A stretch of DNA of 15,776 nucleotides from the NCBI GenBank assembly GCA_945907225.1, contig CAMDSN010000015.1, forward strand, positions 1-15,776, read 5' to 3'. Of the stretch, positions 13,573 through 15,776 are shown in pieces. Each line of letters begins with the position of its first letter. Within the stretch, counting starts at the first letter, position 1. Made by a program: the position numbers and the translations under genes. The notes under the pieces are model-generated. The model searched no databases. It had not been told where the DNA came from and saw nothing but the letters and a program-made list of their open reading frames with translations. Source of the DNA: Flavobacterium psychrophilum (lineage in GTDB: Bacteria > Bacteroidota > Bacteroidia > Flavobacteriales > Flavobacteriaceae).

Positions 13573-15776
13573 ATGGCAAAAACTACAAAAAAAGAGACTA
13601 CAGATAATACAGACTTAAAAATAGTCGCTACAAAAAAGCAATACCGAATGCTTTTTGGGTTTGTTTTAATTTTGTTTTCAATTGCACTTTTGGTTTCGTT
13701 TGTTTCTTATTTCATCTCAAAAGATGCTTTAGTTAATGGTCAATCTGATCAAAGTGTAATTAGCTCATTATTTGAGCGAAATATAAACGTTGAAAACTGG
13801 TTGGGCTACTATGGGGCAATTCTAGCTGACTTATTTATCTATTGTGGCTTTGGCATTGCATCCTTTATATTTGTGAAATTATTCTTTTTAAGTGGCGTCT
13901 ATCTTCTCATGGGGCTTTCATTTAAAAAATTAAAAAACACTTGGTTTTGGGATTTATATGTACTTGTTGTAGTTTCTGTAAGTTTAGGCTTCTTTGCTGA
14001 TGCAATACCCGATTTAGGTGGTGTAGTTGGTTACGAGTTAAATCAATTTATGCAAGGATTTATTGGTAAAGTGGGCACCTTACTCGTCATTATTTTATCA
14101 CTAATAATCTATTTAATATTCAAAATAAAAATAGCTCCCGATGCCATTAAAACTTTTTTTGAGAAGAAACAAAAAGCGATTAATGACAATTTGAATGAAT
14201 TAACATCAAAAGAAACAGCCACCGATTATAATTTAGAAGAATTTGCAGTTCAAGAAACGGAAGATAGTAAAGAGCCAACAATAAAACTATCTCAATTTGA
14301 GATTGATAAAGAAACCTTAAAGCCAACTATTGAAAATGCGTCCGAAATTAATTTGGACCCAACAATAAAAACCCTCACTCCTTCTAGACAAACAGATGAA
14401 ATTGAGAATGTTCCAACTATGAAAAACATTCAAACTAATGATGAAGCTTTCGTGATTGAAAAATTTGAAAATGAAGAAGTTATAGAAGAAAATTTAGCTT
14501 CAAAATTAGTCGCTGATTTTGGCGAATTTGATCCAACGCTAGAATTATCAAACTACAAATTTCCAACAATTGATCTACTTAAAGAATATACTTCAATTGG
14601 CATAACTATTAATCAAGAAGAATTAGAGGAAAATAAAAACCGGATTGTAGAAACTTTGAAAAACTACAAAATAGACATCGCACAAATTAAAGCCACTGTA
14701 GGGCCATCGGTTACCTTGTATGAAATTATACCCGAGGCCGGAATCCGAATTTCAAAAATAAAGAGTTTGGAAGACGATATCGCTTTATCGCTGGCAGCAT
14801 TAGGAATTCGTATAATTGCCCCAATACCAGGAAAAGGGACAATTGGAATTGAAGTACCTAATAAAAATCCAACGATGGTTCCTATGAAAGCCGTAATCTC
14901 TTCTGCAAAGTTTCAAGAAGCCGAAATGGAATTACCAATAGCACTGGGAAAAACTATTTCTAACGAAACCTTTGTAGTTGATTTAGCAAAAATGCCTCAT
15001 CTTTTGATGGCTGGCGCAACGGGACAAGGAAAATCGGTAGGATTAAATGCAGTTTTAACATCACTTTTATACAAGAAACACCCAGCAGAAGTTAAGTTTG
15101 TTTTGGTTGACCCCAAAAAAGTAGAACTTACTCTGTTTAACAAAATTGAGAGACACTATTTAGCAAAACTTCCTGATGATGGCGATGCTATTATTACAGA
15201 CAATAACAAAGTTATTAATACGTTAAATTCTTTATGTATCGAGATGGACAATAGGTATTCTTTACTCAAAGATGCTATGGTTCGAAATATTAAAGAGTAC
15301 AACGAAAAGTTTAAAAGTAGAAAATTAAATCCTGAAAACGGCCACCGATTCCTCCCCTATATTATATTAGTTGTTGATGAATTTGCTGATTTAATTATGA
15401 CTGCAGGCAAAGAAGTTGAAACCCCTATAGCCCGTTTAGCTCAGTTGGCTAGAGCCATTGGAATACATTTAATTATTGCCACGCAAAGACCTTCTGTTAA
15501 TGTTATTACTGGAATTATAAAAGCAAACTTTCCAGCTAGAATAGCTTTTAGAGTTACTTCAAAAATAGATTCTAGGACAATATTGGACACGCAAGGTGCA
15601 GACCAATTAATTGGGCGGGGTGATTTATTATATTCAAATGGAAATGATTTGGTACGCGTGCAATGTGCTTTTGTAGACACTCCAGAAGTTGAGCGAATTG
15701 TTGATTATATCGGTTCCCAAAAAGCATATCCAAGTGCCTATTTATTACCAGAATATGTTGGAGAAGACGGAGGAAG
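13573..15776 (+). CDS. ftsK: DNA translocase FtsK/SpoIIIE, 3' end outside the window
   Basis: FtsK is a septum-anchored hexameric ATPase that pumps chromosome ends across the closing division site. The frame is open from the ATG at 13573 to the window end, giving 734 residues. The N-terminus has a basic tail, then four membrane segments (about 26-48, 80-113, 127-142 and 167-184). An acidic, low-complexity linker follows to about residue 320, then the motor region. Walker A is GATGQGKS at 481-488 and Walker B is ILVVDEFADL at about 598-607, followed by LARAIGIHLIIATQRPSVNVITG (ending near 647), a hallmark FtsK segment. The linker is short compared with Escherichia coli FtsK. Missing at the edge are the last part of the motor and the DNA-reading gamma domain, so their state cannot be judged. 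It is probably cotranscribed with tpx and dgkA. Confidence 0.97.
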   Translation, partial: MAKTTKKETTDNTDLKIVATKKQYRMLFGFVLILFSIALLVSFVSYFISKDALVNGQSDQSVISSLFERNINVENWLGYYGAILADLFIYCGFGIASFIFVKLFFLSGVYLLMGLSFKKLKNTWFWDLYVLVVVSVSLGFFADAIPDLGGVVGYELNQFMQGFIGKVGTLLVIILSLIIYLIFKIKIAPDAIKTFFEKKQKAINDNLNELTSKETATDYNLEEFAVQETEDSKEPTIKLSQFEIDKETLKPTIENASEINLDPTIKTLTPSRQTDEIENVPTMKNIQTNDEAFVIEKFENEEVIEENLASKLVADFGEFDPTLELSNYKFPTIDLLKEYTSIGITINQEELEENKNRIVETLKNYKIDIAQIKATVGPSVTLYEIIPEAGIRISKIKSLEDDIALSLAALGIRIIAPIPGKGTIGIEVPNKNPTMVPMKAVISSAKFQEAEMELPIALGKTISNETFVVDLAKMPHLLMAGATGQGKSVGLNAVLTSLLYKKHPAEVKFVLVDPKKVELTLFNKIERHYLAKLPDDGDAIITDNNKVINTLNSLCIEMDNRYSLLKDAMVRNIKEYNEKFKSRKLNPENGHRFLPYIILVVDEFADLIMTAGKEVETPIARLAQLARAIGIHLIIATQRPSVNVITGIIKANFPARIAFRVTSKIDSRTILDTQGADQLIGRGDLLYSNGNDLVRVQCAFVDTPEVERIVDYIGSQKAYPSAYLLPEYVGEDGG

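Noticed and set aside
15428..15456. tRNA-like stretch: CCCGTTTAGCTCAGTTGGCTAGAGC resembles the acceptor 3' side and D-arm of a tRNA
   Set aside because: It lies in the conserved FtsK coding sequence for ARLAQLARAIGIH. No anticodon arm, T-arm (GTTCGA-like) or closing acceptor strand follows at the right distance, so the likeness is chance.
15441..15680. 79-codon open frame on the minus strand
   Set aside because: It is antisense to the ftsK motor domain, which is intact and conserved.

Overview
The window reads as chromosomal DNA of a Bacteroidetes bacterium, most likely of the family Flavobacteriaceae. The evidence is its low G+C, the absence of Shine-Dalgarno sequences, several perfect or near-perfect TAnnTTTG -7 promoter boxes a short distance before start codons, and protein sequences that look flavobacterial throughout (KatG, Tpx, ACR3, FtsK, PabB). 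I cannot fix genus or species from the sequence alone.

Layout. (1) 1-1882, minus strand: pabB (aminodeoxychorismate synthase component I, folate pathway), then a small four-helix-bundle (S23/IVP family) gene bracketed by an inverted repeat, then the first third or less of a gene for tRNA(Ile)-lysidine synthetase, cut by the window edge. (2) 2023-4215, minus: catalase-peroxidase katG with its own terminator, divergent from (3) 4395-6365, plus: a large APC-family amino acid permease. (4) 6399-8265: a trans-sulfuration-type PLP lyase (methionine gamma-lyase/cystathionine lyase family, minus) divergent from an Lrp/AsnC regulator (plus), with a 200-bp AT-rich control region holding three dyads. 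(5) 8347-9750, plus: dihydrolipoyl dehydrogenase. (6) 9800-12528, minus: an arsenic-resistance operon arsR - arsC1 - arsC2 - acr3, ending in a terminator shared with lpdA. Its two arsenate-reductase-like genes are paralogues. The second carries an export signal, and both keep the full three-cysteine set. A 30-bp inverted repeat sits over the predicted arsR promoter. (7) 12667-15776, plus: tpx (thiol peroxidase), dgkA (diacylglycerol/undecaprenol kinase) and ftsK (DNA translocase, open at the window end), closely spaced and probably cotranscribed.

How they fit together. Most genes are housekeeping (folate, tRNA modification, 2-oxoacid dehydrogenase E3, lipid kinase, chromosome segregation) with two stress modules (peroxide: katG, tpx; arsenic: ars operon) and one amino-acid catabolism module (permease, PLP lyase, Lrp-type regulator). 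I see no CRISPR array, transposase, integrase, rRNA or real tRNA gene. No stretch above 300 bp lacks a gene. The items most worth checking are the exported ArsC-like paralogue and the inverted-repeat-bracketed four-helix-bundle gene. Nothing here amounts clearly to a wholly new system.
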